Shown here: positions 6,943-15,548 of the stretch, piece by piece
How the letters are laid out: every line of letters starts with the position of its first letter
Position numbering within the stretch: the stretch's first letter is position 1
Origin: Flavobacteriales bacterium
GTDB lineage: Bacteria; Bacteroidota; Bacteroidia; Flavobacteriales; PHOS-HE28
DNA length: 18,358 bases
Assembly: GCA_008016945.1 (NCBI GenBank)
Contig: SSGN01000233.1
Coordinates: forward strand, 1 to 18,358
Direction of reading: 5' to 3'
Notes under the pieces: model-generated
The model's database searches: none
What the model saw: the letters and a program-made list of their open reading frames with translations, nothing else
What the model was told of the DNA's origin: nothing
Position numbers and translations under genes: made by a program

Positions 6943-8298
6943 TCATTTCAATTTCCCGATGATGTCCTGCTTGGTGAGGATCCCGTAGCCGTTCGCTTGT
7001 TCCACCAGCACCGCCGGTGATCCATTGCCCAAGCGCTTGGCCACCTCGTCCAATGTGGCATCCACCATCAGCACCGGCAGGGCGGGGCCCATCACCACCC
7101 GTGCGGCTTGGGTGCGCACCTCGGCATCTTCCAGGATCGCGTCGAACAGGCGTGCATCGGTGATGGTGCCTACCGGCTTGCCGTTCTCGAACACGGGCAG
7201 CTGGTCGATGTTGTGCGCACGCATCTTGTCGATCGCCACCAATACCGGTTCATCGGCCTCCACGCTCAGTAGTTGCAGTTCCTTGCCTTTCAGCAGGTCG
7301 CCCGCCGTGGGCTTTTCTTCCACCAAAAAGCCGCGTTCCCGCATCCAGTCGTCGTTGAACATCTTGCCCACGTAGCGGCTGCCGTGGTCGTGGAAGATCA
7401 CCACCACGACCTCGCCCTTCTTGAAGTGCTGCTTCAGCTGGATCAGGCCTGCCATGGCCGCGCCTGCGCTGTTGCCCACGAAGATGCCCTCATCGCGTAC
7501 GATCTTGCGCGTGTAGATGGCGGCGTCGCGGTCGGTCACCTTCTCGAAGTGATCGATCAGGTCCATGTCCACGTTGGCGGGCACGAAATCCTCGCCGATA
7601 CCTTCGGTGATGTACGGGTAGATCTCGTTCTTGTCGAATTCGCCGGTCTCCTTCAGCTTCTTGAACACCGAACCGTAGGTATCGATCCCCCACAGCTTGA
7701 TGTTCGGGTTCTTCTCCTTCAGGTACCTGCCGGTGCCACAGAGCGTTCCACCCGTGCCCACGCCCACCACCAAGTGGTCGATCTTGCCACCGGTCTGTTC
7801 CCAGATCTCGGGGCCGGTGGTCTCGTAATGGGCCTGCGCGTTGCTGGGGTTGTCGTACTGGTTGGCTTTCCAGCTGTTGGGTGTCTCGTTCACCAGGCGG
7901 CTGCTCACGCAATAGTAGCTGCGCGGATCCTCGGGGTCCACGTTGGTGGGGCACACGATCACCTCCGCGCCAAAGGCCCGCAAGATGTCCACCTTCTCCT
8001 TGCTCTGTTTGTCGGTGGTGGTGAAGATGCACTTGTAGCCTTTGATGATGGCGGCGATGGCCAGCCCCATGCCCGTGTTGCCACTGGTGCCTTCGATGAT
8101 CGTGTAACCTGGCTTGAGGTGCCCGGCCTTCTCAGCGTCCTCCACCATTTTAATGGCCATGCGGTCCTTGATGCTGTTGCCTGGGTTGAAGGTCTCCACC
8201 TTGGCGAGTACGGTGGCGGGGATGTCCTTCACGATCTTGTTGAGCCGTACCATGGGCGTGTGGCCGATGGTGCTGAGGATATTGTCGTGGATCTGCAT
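6943..8298 (-). CDS. Cystathionine beta-synthase (PLP-dependent, with C-terminal CBS-domain pair)
   Basis: PLP enzyme of the cysteine synthase/cystathionine beta-synthase fold, 451 residues. It joins serine (or O-acetylserine) with homocysteine or sulfide in the cytosol. The Schiff-base lysine is Lys44 in NPGNSIKDRMA, the phosphate/substrate loop is GTSGNTG (70-76), and GVGTGGTLCGTGRYLKEKNP is present. The segment SKEKVDILRAFGAEV, then PTNVDPEDPRSYY and NETPNSWKANQYDNPSNAQAHYETT, resembles cystathionine beta-synthase more than CysK. Two CBS motifs fill about residues 335-451 (LPVFENGKPVGTITDARLFD; YGILTKQDIIGKLK) and may sense an adenosyl ligand. The start at 8298 (MQIHDNILSTIGHTPMVRL) gives the family length; 8322 is possible, and the longer frame to 8658 runs into the permease gene. 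It lies 161 bases after the permease gene. Cysteine synthase activity cannot be excluded. Confidence 0.92.
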   Translation of the reverse strand: MQIHDNILSTIGHTPMVRLNKIVKDIPATVLAKVETFNPGNSIKDRMAIKMVEDAEKAGHLKPGYTIIEGTSGNTGMGLAIAAIIKGYKCIFTTTDKQSKEKVDILRAFGAEVIVCPTNVDPEDPRSYYCVSSRLVNETPNSWKANQYDNPSNAQAHYETTGPEIWEQTGGKIDHLVVGVGTGGTLCGTGRYLKEKNPNIKLWGIDTYGSVFKKLKETGEFDKNEIYPYITEGIGEDFVPANVDMDLIDHFEKVTDRDAAIYTRKIVRDEGIFVGNSAGAAMAGLIQLKQHFKKGEVVVVIFHDHGSRYVGKMFNDDWMRERGFLVEEKPTAGDLLKGKELQLLSVEADEPVLVAIDKMRAHNIDQLPVFENGKPVGTITDARLFDAILEDAEVRTQAARVVMGPALPVLMVDATLDEVAKRLGNGSPAVLVEQANGYGILTKQDIIGKLK

Positions 8299-8384
8299 GG
8301 TGAACGCGGCAGGGTGCCGCATGGTTGGTCTGTTGGCGAAGGTACGGGGTGCTGGGTACGCCGGACTCCAAGTGCGCGGTTCAA

Positions 8385-8403
8385 GGGGGCGATCCCGGCC
8401 CCC
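8385..8403. repeat. Short GC-rich inverted repeat between permease and beta-synthase genes
   Basis: GGGGGC (8385-8390) pairs with GCCCCC (8398-8403) across GATCCCG. It lies in the 161-base gap between the permease stop and the beta-synthase start, in a stretch rich in GGCC and CCGGG blocks. No T-run follows on either strand, so it is at most a weak or factor-dependent terminator of the permease gene. Confidence 0.3.
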
Positions 8404-8459
8404 TGGCCACACCGGGCCATGGAGCGGGACCCGGCCGTGGATCACCCTTCGAGGTACCC

Positions 8460-9998
8460 TTAGTTGAATCTTATCGCTTTCGCCGGAGCTATCCGTGTCA
8501 CCAACATGCTGGGCAGCAGCAGTGCCAGGACACAGACCGCCATGGTGCCGAGATTGAGCCCAAGGATCGGCAGTGCCTCCAAGGTGACGGGCACGGCGTC
8601 CACGTAATAGCTTTCGATGGGTAAGGTGACGATGCCGAACTGCTGCTGGATCAGACAAAGCCCGATACCTAGGATGTCGCCGAGCAGGATACCGACACCC
8701 AGGATATAGGCGGCATCGATCAAGAAGATCCGCCGGATGGCCCCATTGGTGCTGCCCAGCGCTTTCAGCACCCCGATCATGGGGGTGCGTTCGAGGATGA
8801 TGATCAGCAGTGCGCTGGTCATGTTGATGATGGCCACGATCACCATCAGGATGATGATGACCACCACATTGGTGTCCAACAGCTCCAACCAGGCGAAGAT
8901 CTCCGGGAAGCGCTGACGTACGCTTTGGGAGCGCAGGTGTTCGTCGAGGTGGTCGCGGTACACCCTATCGTCCATCTCGGCGAGGTCCTCGAAACGGTCC
9001 AGCAGCACTTCGAAGCCACCACAGTACTTGGTATGGCTGCCGCCGGATCCACCTCGTGCCACGGTCACCATGTCGCGCGGATACCCGGCGGGGGGGGGAG
9101 CCACTTCGGCTCGTGGGATGATCCGTACCCAGGCGGTGTCGGCCAGGGTGTGGTCGGCATCGTTCACCACCAAGGTGATCGTGGTGTCTTTGTTCGTTCG
9201 TATCCAGTGGGGGCCCTTGCCGCGGAGTTCGGTGCCGGGCCATTCATATTGGTAAAGCCTGTCGCCGCCGAACGCCAGGCCTTCGATCAGGATCCCGCGC
9301 GGTGATAGGCTGTCGTAGACCATCATTTCCGCCTGGAGACCCCATTGTGCGAACCGCTGCAGGTGGTCGATGCCCACGTACACCAATTGGTGGTCCAGTT
9401 GTTCGATGCCCGTTTCGTACAGACCGCTCACGCAGAACCTGCGCGGCCTGATATCATCATGGCCCTTGATCAGGTACACGATTATCGTGTCGTGCACCCC
9501 GATGTGCAGACGATCACTGAGGTACTTCGACATCAACAGGTCGATGGGGTGCGCGGTGTCGCCGATCACCGGCACGGTACCCGCTTTCAGATGTTGCTTC
9601 AGGAATGACCAGTTGTGGTCGGGGCCAACACCTTTCAAAAGCACACCCTCGATCTCGTCCGCCGTTTCGATGATCCCCGGCCGGGTGGCGAAGATCTGGA
9701 TGTGTTCCACCCCTGGTACGGTGTCCAGCGAGGGGTAGAAGGACTGAGCGATCGCTATGCGCGGGGTCTCCCGCGGGTCGGTTTGCCGTATGGAGGTGAT
9801 CTGCAGGTGCCCGCCTGCTCCGGTTACCTTCGCCCGTACTTCTTGTTGAAACCCGGTGGTGATACCTACCGTGACGATCATGACCGCCATACCGATGATG
9901 ATCCCCAATACCGCGATGCCCACGATGGGGCGCGATAGCCGATCGGCCCGATCCTTGTCCACAAGGATGCGGCGGGCGATGAAATGTGCAATGTTCAC
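8460..9998 (-). CDS. FtsX/LolC-type ABC transporter permease (MacB-like periplasmic core), GTG start
   Basis: Inner-membrane permease of the FtsX/LolC/LolE class, 512 residues. These work with a LolD-type ATPase, usually to extract lipoproteins or other cargo from the inner membrane; no ATPase gene is adjacent. One helix lies at about 25-46 (PIVGIAVLGIIIGMAVMIVT), then a large extracytoplasmic region, then three helices at about 377-404, 424-450 and 478-503, the usual 1+3 topology. Family marks are FIARRIL at the start, GFQQEVRAKVTGAGGHLQIT, and ERTPMIGVLKALGSTNGAIR after the second helix. No ATG precedes the first helix in a suitable place, so GTG at 9998 (VNIAHFIARRIL) is chosen. The protein is about 100 residues longer than a typical LolC, with extra sequence around 280-370 that includes a run of nine C bases encoding three prolines (301-303). 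The start overlaps the divergent NamZ-like start. Confidence 0.87.
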   Translation of the reverse strand: MNIAHFIARRILVDKDRADRLSRPIVGIAVLGIIIGMAVMIVTVGITTGFQQEVRAKVTGAGGHLQITSIRQTDPRETPRIAIAQSFYPSLDTVPGVEHIQIFATRPGIIETADEIEGVLLKGVGPDHNWSFLKQHLKAGTVPVIGDTAHPIDLLMSKYLSDRLHIGVHDTIIVYLIKGHDDIRPRRFCVSGLYETGIEQLDHQLVYVGIDHLQRFAQWGLQAEMMVYDSLSPRGILIEGLAFGGDRLYQYEWPGTELRGKGPHWIRTNKDTTITLVVNDADHTLADTAWVRIIPRAEVAPPPAGYPRDMVTVARGGSGGSHTKYCGGFEVLLDRFEDLAEMDDRVYRDHLDEHLRSQSVRQRFPEIFAWLELLDTNVVVIIILMVIVAIINMTSALLIIILERTPMIGVLKALGSTNGAIRRIFLIDAAYILGVGILLGDILGIGLCLIQQQFGIVTLPIESYYVDAVPVTLEALPILGLNLGTMAVCVLALLLPSMLVTRIAPAKAIRFN

Positions 9999-11220
9999 GA
10001 AGGACTCGGCTTGGGCTGCGGCGAAGATAGCGGCAACCCTTTCGAGCCTCTTGTTTTGGGGGGCCTGCGGCCATTCCCAACCCGTGCAGGTGGGCGCTGA
10101 ACCTTCGGTCCAAGGGTCGCCGGGGTTGCGCGTTGGCGCACAGCGTACCAGCGAGTACCTCCCACTCCTGGTCGGGAAGCGTGTGGCGGTGGTCACCAAC
10201 CAGACGGGCCTGATCGGAACGCGGCACCTGGTGGATTCGTTGCTCGCCCTCGACGTGCAGGTGGTGAAGGTCTTCGCGCCGGAACACGGCTTTCGCGGCG
10301 AGGCCGATGCAGGAGAACAGGTGAAGGATGGCCGCGACCCACGCACTGGACTTCCCTTGGTGTCGCTGTACGGGTCCAATAAGAAGCCCAGCCCGCAACA
10401 GATCGTCGATGTGGATGTGTTGCTCTTCGATATCCAGGATGTCGGGGTGCGTTTCTACACCTACATAAGCACCTTGCACCATGTGATGGAAGCGGCGGCC
10501 GAGAACGGGAAGAAGGTGGTGGTTCTGGATCGCCCGAACCCGAACGGTTTCTATGTGGATGGTCCGGTGCTGGACATGGCGTACAGCTCGTTCGTTGGGA
10601 TGCATCCGGTGCCATTGGTGCATGGGATGACCATTGGTGAGTATGCCCGGATGATCAATGGTGAAGGGTGGTTGCATGGTGGGGTGGTCTGCGACCTTGC
10701 TGTGGTGGCCTGTGTGGGCTATGTCCATCAGGAGCCGTACACACCACCGGTGAAGCCTTCGCCGAACCTGCCCAATATGGCGGCGATCCATCTCTATCCT
10801 TCACTCGGGCTGTTCGAAGGCACCGTGGTGAGCGTTGGCCGCGGCACGGAGAAACCCTTCCAGTGCATCGGGTATCCTGGAAATCCGGTCGGCAGCTTCG
10901 CATTCACGCCCAAGCCCATGCCCGGTGCGAAGGACCCTCCCCACAAAGGGCAGCTGTGTAAGGGTCTGGACTTGGAGGAGTACGGTGCCATTCAAGCCCG
11001 ATTGGACCATCGGTTGAATCTGCAATGGCTCCTGGGGCTCTACGAAGCGGCTCCTGATCGGTCGAAGTTCTTCAATGCGTTCTTCGATAAGCTGGCTGGT
11101 GGCCGTTCCCTTCGGGAGCAGGTGGTCGCTGGAGCCACGGAGGCGGAGATCCGTGCATCATGGGCCGATGGCCTGGAACGATTCGCTCCGGTACGGGCCA
11201 AGTACCTGCTCTATCCATAG
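9991..11220 (+). CDS. DUF1343 protein, NamZ-like exo-beta-N-acetylmuramidase
   Basis: A 409-residue exported protein of the DUF1343 family, whose characterised member NamZ removes terminal N-acetylmuramic acid from peptidoglycan fragments. The Rossmann-like N-terminal lobe shows GKRVAVVTNQTGLIG, the signature FAPEHGFRG (Glu98-His99), LVSLYGSNKKPS, LLFDIQDVGVRFYTYISTLH and VVLDRPNPNG. The C-terminal lobe carries GLFEGTVVSVGRGTEKPFQ and a closing FAPVRAKYLLYP. An N-terminal hydrophobic stretch (IAATLSSLLFWGAC, Cys26) suggests a lipoprotein, but Trp at -3 makes the lipobox atypical. The start at 9991 gives the best signal peptide; 9979 is an in-frame alternative. The ATG overlaps the GTG of the divergent permease gene, so its promoter must lie within that gene. 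A strong hairpin follows 122 bases downstream. Role: peptidoglycan turnover or recycling. Confidence 0.9.
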   Translation: MFTKDSAWAAAKIAATLSSLLFWGACGHSQPVQVGAEPSVQGSPGLRVGAQRTSEYLPLLVGKRVAVVTNQTGLIGTRHLVDSLLALDVQVVKVFAPEHGFRGEADAGEQVKDGRDPRTGLPLVSLYGSNKKPSPQQIVDVDVLLFDIQDVGVRFYTYISTLHHVMEAAAENGKKVVVLDRPNPNGFYVDGPVLDMAYSSFVGMHPVPLVHGMTIGEYARMINGEGWLHGGVVCDLAVVACVGYVHQEPYTPPVKPSPNLPNMAAIHLYPSLGLFEGTVVSVGRGTEKPFQCIGYPGNPVGSFAFTPKPMPGAKDPPHKGQLCKGLDLEEYGAIQARLDHRLNLQWLLGLYEAAPDRSKFFNAFFDKLAGGRSLREQVVAGATEAEIRASWADGLERFAPVRAKYLLYP

Positions 11221-11342
11221 GGTGTCGGTGGGGCGGCTCCGGCATGTCTCAATGGAACAGCGCCGAAGATCGGCTGGCATCGGAGGTTCAAATGGTACTC
11301 CCCACCGCAAGTCCACAACGGGTGGCCGATACCGCTTGAAAT

Positions 11343-11374
11343 GAAGGAACCCCGGCGTGTACCGGGGTTCCTTC
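11343..11374. terminator. Bidirectional hairpin between convergent genes
   Basis: A perfect 13-bp stem, GAAGGAACCCCGG (11343-11355) with CCGGGGTTCCTTC (11362-11374), has loop CGTGTA. It lies between the NamZ-like stop and the stop of the convergent T9SS cargo gene, only 15 bases from the latter. The arms supply AAGG/CCTT ends but a true T-run is missing on the plus strand and short on the minus strand. The preceding bases 11221-11342 show no gene. Confidence 0.8.
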
Positions 11375-11389
11375 GATCTGGGCGGTGGA

Positions 11390-14300
11390 TCAACGCTGGA
11401 TGACCAACCGTGCGGTACGGGTCCGATCCCCCACGGTGAGGCTCACCATGTAGACACCACTACCAAGTTCGCCATTCAGGTCGATGCGGGAGTTCACCAT
11501 ACCTCCTTCTACGGGCAGGGTACGCGTGATCACTTGCTTGCCAGTGAGGTCGTGGATGGTGAGTTGTGCGGTGCTCATTCCACTTTCCGGGGCTTCCATC
11601 CCGGGTTGCAGGTTCAAGAACAGCTGTGCGCCATTGTTGGGGTTCGGGTACATGGTCAGGTCACCATTGCCGGTCGGCGCCATGCTGTTGTTCCCTCCCT
11701 CGGGTAGGGCGCAAGCGTTGATGGTGACTTTGCAGACCTTGCCCCAATCCTGGGTATCGGCACAGGCGGCGGCCTCGGTGGCGCTCGGCGGACCGAAGCA
11801 CCAGGTGGCACCGCCATCCAAGCTTACACGCACATCCACATCGTAGGACTTGCTGCACTGCAAGGCAGGTCCGTTGGTCCAGTTCAGCACCATGCGTGGG
11901 CTGGTCTGTGGCGGGCGCACGATGCAGATGCTCTCCGCAGCGATGCGGAAACGGAACTGGTAGCGGACCATGCTACTGGGTGGTGTCGGTACGGCTTGTG
12001 GCGGGTTGGCCGTGATCCGGTTGTTCGGGTTGCTCGCCCCGCCGAAGTTGCGGAACACCCCACAGCTGTAGTCGGTCGGGTTGGCGGGGTCGTCCACCAG
12101 CTTGGCACGCGGGCAGGCCGCCAATACCGGATCGATCTTGAATTGGCAGGCTGCGCCGAAGGGCAGGTTGGAGCCGTTCACCCGGCCACGGATCCGTACG
12201 TTGAGCAGGATGTTGCTCGGGATGTGAGGCGTGGCCATGTTGTTCAGCCAGCCGTTCACCTTGAAGTGGCAGGCACGCAACGCGCCACTGCCATAACCAT
12301 CGCTGGTCGCGTGGCTGCGGAAGCGACGGAAGCTGTAGCTGCCGTTGGGGTCGAAGAACCAGAACTCATACCCGCTGTTGCTGTTGTTCACCCCGTATTG
12401 GGCGCTCACAGCGGTGTTCTCGGTGGCCACGATGAACTTGTTGTTCACCCAGTCCAGCTTGTCACAGCTGCTGAAGATCAGCTTGTCGTCGCCCACGGGT
12501 ACGCAGAAGGCACCGTTGTCGTAGGTGTTCATGATCGCGCTCACACTGCCGTTGGTGAAGTTGCCCAGGTTGTCGATGATCCTGCGGCCGTTCACGCCAT
12601 CCTCGCGGAGCTGATATCCACCGGTGATACCACCGCTCACGAAGCCATCACCACCGGCATCGGTCACCCGTAGGCGGTAGCAACCTGCCGGGAGGCAGCA
12701 GCTCGGTGCGATGGGGGAGGTGATCCCGTGGGGATAGGGTTCGTTCGGGGCTCCGCCACTGCAGATCACCAGGGGGCTGTTCTGGTCCAGGATCTCCCAG
12801 CCGATCTGTTCGCTGTTCGGGTCGGAACGCAGCTCGATCACCACATCCTCCGTGCAGGGTGTGGCCACGCAGTTGCACGAACCATTCAGCTGTCCGAGCA
12901 GGAAGCCGGGACCGGGCTGAGCGTCGCAGCTGGAGCCGATCAGGCCGGGGACCGTTGGGCAATCGTCGGTGTTGTTGTCCACGCCACCACAGGCCACGGT
13001 CACATTGCTTCCGAAGCCATCACCGTCCGTGTCCTCGTAGCGCACCAGGTTGTCGTCGCAGTCCGTGTTATCGGGCACACCACAGGCTACCGGGCTGCCG
13101 GTGCCGAAGCCGTCGCCATCAGCGTCCACGTACAGGAACAGGTTGTCGTCGCAGTCGGTGTTGTCGGCCACATGGTTCAACGGGGCCGTGCAGGCCATGA
13201 CCATCGATCCGTTGTCACCGAACCCATCGCCGTCCAAGTCGGCATACCAAGCGGTGGCCGTGTTCTCCGTTACGGTGATCGTGGCGCTCGCATCGGCACA
13301 GGGTGGCGCGCTAACCGTGTAGGTGTACACGCCGGGGTCCATCGTGGCCGGGTCGTACATGCCGCCGCTCACCGGGCTGGGGCCGCTCCAAGCTCCTCCA
13401 GCATCCGGCGTTCCTCCCAGTTGGGTGAACATGTCGGTCGCTGCGCTGTTGCTGCAGGTGGTGAAGGAGCCGTCGCTGCCCGCATCCGGTGGCGTTACAG
13501 CGGTCACCGCGACCGAGCTGCTCGCGCTGCATCCGTTCGGTGCCGTGGCCGTTACGGTGTAGGTGCGCGTTTGGCCCACCGAAACCACTCCGGGATCTTT
13601 CACCGCCGAGGTGAATCCGGAAGGCGTGGAGGTCCATGCCCAGGTGAGCGCGGAGCTGGATGTACCCGTGACGGCGACATTGTCGATGGCCCACCACCAG
13701 TCATAGGTGGCGGAATACCGGAAACGCACCCATACCGTGGTCTGGCCGTCATAGGCCGAGAGGTCCACCGTGGCGAGCTGGAAGTTGTTCACCGCCCCCA
13801 CCGTGGCGCCGTAGGTGGCTACCGCGGTCCAGGTCGAGTTATCGGTGGAGACCTCCACATAGCCTAGTTCCGAACCGCTATTGAAACGGTAGTGGTGGTA
13901 GAAGGTGAGCGTGGCACTGGTGAACCCGACCGTGCTGAAGGAGGGTGAGCGCAGGATCGTGTTGGTGGTCACGGCATTCCCCCCGGCATCGCTGTTCGCC
14001 AAGAAGAAGGCGCTGTTGTCGTTGGAGTTGAACGTGTTGCCACTGTACGTGTAGCTGTTCGCGCGACTGGTCCAGTTCACCAGCGCCCGGTTCGCGGCAG
14101 TGCCTCCGGTGGTGAGGCTGTTGTTGACCGTCCAGGATCCCGCACCGGCATTGAAGTTGTTGGATAGAATGGTCCCGGTACCGACCCCGCTGGCGCTGAG
14201 GGTGGTGGGGTTACCGGCACAGACCACTGTTTCCGTGGAGGATGCGATAACTCCCGTGGGGCCACCGGGGGTGATGGTGACGGTGGTGGTGGCCGTTCCG

Positions 14301-15193
14301 CTGAAGGGGCAGCCAGGGTCCGTGCCGGTGACCGTGTAGGTGGTGGTGCTGCTCGGAGAGGCGGTCACCGAGGCGCCGGTGGTGCCACTCAGCCCCGTGG
14401 CGGGCGACCAGGTATAGTCGGTAGCCCCCGATGCGGTAAGGGTAGTGGAGTTGCCCGGACAGATCTCCGTGGATGGTGAAACGGATACGTTGGGTGTGCA
14501 AGGGATGCCTTGTAGCTCGATCTCATCCACGTTCCAGACCTCACTGGCTGCGTTGTTGTTGGCCGTTACACGCAGGGCCACCGTACTCGTGCCATCGGGA
14601 ATGTTCACGATCAGCGTGGAATAGATGGTGCCTTGGTTGGTGCCTGCGGTGCCTGCGCGGGTGATCGGGGTGCCAGCGGTGGTGGTGGCGTTCTGGGCAT
14701 TGTTGTACGACCAACGGGCGTTGTTCGCGCTCGAGCCGGTCACCGTGATGTCCGGTGTGCCGGGGAAGCCGCCGCCGTCGAGGTCGGCGAAGACCCGCAC
14801 GCGATCCGATAGGTCCGCTCCATTGCCGCCAGTCCAAGTGGCCGTGCTGGAGATCCGTACGGTAACAGCCACATCAGAGTAGCCAGCCAGGTTCACTGTG
14901 GCCAGGTCCAAGGATACTGTTCCGTTATTCACCTGCCAGGAACGGGAGCCGTTCCTGATCCGCTGCGATCCTGGCGTATCAGCGAAAAATCCGCCGCCGG
15001 TGGTCGTGCTGATGTTGCCGGATCCGGCCGTGATGTTCCAGACCGGTGCAGCTTCCGGCGACTCGAACCCCTGCCGAGCGATAAGCACCTGAGCCAGGGA
15101 TCGGGAGTTGAACAGAAAGATCGTCAGAAGGGCCGAAAGGCCATGCATCAGCGCCTTTCTCCGTTGGAAGAGATCGAGTATCGGCGTTCGCAT
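11390..15193 (-). CDS. Large secreted multidomain protein with T9SS type A sorting domain
   Basis: A 1267-residue protein exported by Sec and then by the type IX secretion system. A signal peptide spans about 1-35 (hydrophobic LSALLTIFLF, ending SLAQ). An adhesion-like beta domain covers about 36-230, followed by an Ig/PKD-like repeat (about 231-310, with CPGNSTTLTASGATDYTWSP), a MAM/jelly-roll-like domain (about 340-508) and another Ig-like segment to about 645. Three calcium-binding, thrombospondin-3-like repeats lie at about 650-750 (DLDGDGFGD, DADGDGFGT, DTDGDGFGS, each with CDDN or DDCP). A cysteine-rich region (about 780-1165) with GCYRLRVTDAGGDGF and SSCDKLDWVNNKFIVATEN resembles Flavobacteriales cell-surface proteins of unknown role. 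The end (about 1178-1267: TMYPNPNNG, LTIHDLTGKQV, ELGSGVYMVSL) is the type A sorting domain. M16 (15148) is an alternative start. Likely a surface adhesin; ligand unknown, no catalytic motif seen. Confidence 0.92.
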   Translation of the reverse strand: MRTPILDLFQRRKALMHGLSALLTIFLFNSRSLAQVLIARQGFESPEAAPVWNITAGSGNISTTTGGGFFADTPGSQRIRNGSRSWQVNNGTVSLDLATVNLAGYSDVAVTVRISSTATWTGGNGADLSDRVRVFADLDGGGFPGTPDITVTGSSANNARWSYNNAQNATTTAGTPITRAGTAGTNQGTIYSTLIVNIPDGTSTVALRVTANNNAASEVWNVDEIELQGIPCTPNVSVSPSTEICPGNSTTLTASGATDYTWSPATGLSGTTGASVTASPSSTTTYTVTGTDPGCPFSGTATTTVTITPGGPTGVIASSTETVVCAGNPTTLSASGVGTGTILSNNFNAGAGSWTVNNSLTTGGTAANRALVNWTSRANSYTYSGNTFNSNDNSAFFLANSDAGGNAVTTNTILRSPSFSTVGFTSATLTFYHHYRFNSGSELGYVEVSTDNSTWTAVATYGATVGAVNNFQLATVDLSAYDGQTTVWVRFRYSATYDWWWAIDNVAVTGTSSSALTWAWTSTPSGFTSAVKDPGVVSVGQTRTYTVTATAPNGCSASSSVAVTAVTPPDAGSDGSFTTCSNSAATDMFTQLGGTPDAGGAWSGPSPVSGGMYDPATMDPGVYTYTVSAPPCADASATITVTENTATAWYADLDGDGFGDNGSMVMACTAPLNHVADNTDCDDNLFLYVDADGDGFGTGSPVACGVPDNTDCDDNLVRYEDTDGDGFGSNVTVACGGVDNNTDDCPTVPGLIGSSCDAQPGPGFLLGQLNGSCNCVATPCTEDVVIELRSDPNSEQIGWEILDQNSPLVICSGGAPNEPYPHGITSPIAPSCCLPAGCYRLRVTDAGGDGFVSGGITGGYQLREDGVNGRRIIDNLGNFTNGSVSAIMNTYDNGAFCVPVGDDKLIFSSCDKLDWVNNKFIVATENTAVSAQYGVNNSNSGYEFWFFDPNGSYSFRRFRSHATSDGYGSGALRACHFKVNGWLNNMATPHIPSNILLNVRIRGRVNGSNLPFGAACQFKIDPVLAACPRAKLVDDPANPTDYSCGVFRNFGGASNPNNRITANPPQAVPTPPSSMVRYQFRFRIAAESICIVRPPQTSPRMVLNWTNGPALQCSKSYDVDVRVSLDGGATWCFGPPSATEAAACADTQDWGKVCKVTINACALPEGGNNSMAPTGNGDLTMYPNPNNGAQLFLNLQPGMEAPESGMSTAQLTIHDLTGKQVITRTLPVEGGMVNSRIDLNGELGSGVYMVSLTVGDRTRTARLVIQR

Positions 15194-15548
15194 TGGTGAA
15201 GGAGTTTGGTGTTTAACGGATGTAAAGCTGCGTGATCGGAGGGGTGGATGTCAAGAGGTGATCAGCGACGAACATCATTTTTTTACCGACGAACCTGTTA
15301 ATATCATCGACCAGGACGTTCTTGATGGGTGGATTGTTTGACGCCCAGCGGCGATGTTCATTTCTGGATTTATTGATTGAATATCAGTAACTTATGTAAG
15401 GTCCTCGATGGTACTTGGCGAGGGCGGGTGCTGGATTTTCAGGCGATCAATGAATGGTTGAAAAGAATCGCCGAATGCCTTGTTTTTATCGATGGGCTGG
15501 TTCGATGGACTGTAACACGATCCTTGAAGTAGCCGTTGAATCGGCATC
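15194..15548. other. Divergent intergenic region, no gene supported
   Basis: These 355 bases separate the divergent T9SS cargo gene and the YwqK-like gene and should hold both promoters. The stretch is richer in A+T than its neighbours, with a seven-T run near 15278-15284 and an A+T-rich block at 15360-15396. No convincing Bacteroidota promoter (TTG with TAnnTTTG) stands out; TAACTTATG at about 15389 is only a loose match. Short frames here (15108-15341 plus, 15392-15613 minus) show no protein-like features. Confidence 0.5.
15266..15294. repeat. Direct repeat CGACGAAC spaced by two helical turns
   Basis: CGACGAAC occurs at 15266-15273 and again at 15287-15294, start-to-start 21 bases, with the T-run between them. 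This spacing places both copies on the same DNA face, as for a dimer-bound operator, about 75-100 bases upstream of the T9SS cargo gene start. Two 8-mers could also arise by chance. Confidence 0.3.

Noticed and set aside
7273..8463. 396-codon frame antisense to the beta-synthase gene
   Set aside because: The translation is rich in His, Val and Ala with no recognisable motif, and it lies wholly over a confident gene.
8299..8658. Upstream extension of the beta-synthase frame to 8658
   Set aside because: It would add 120 residues without family similarity and overlap the 3' end of the permease gene. The conserved N-terminus starts at 8298.
9999..10379. Upstream extension of the permease frame to 10379
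   Set aside because: The added residues are a Ser/Pro/Arg-rich antisense shadow of the NamZ-like gene and bury the first membrane helix far from the N-terminus.
11996..13867. Two long plus-strand frames (11996-12673 and 12728-13867) antisense to the T9SS cargo gene
   Set aside because: Low-complexity Val/Gly/Arg translations that reflect the repeats of the real gene on the other strand.
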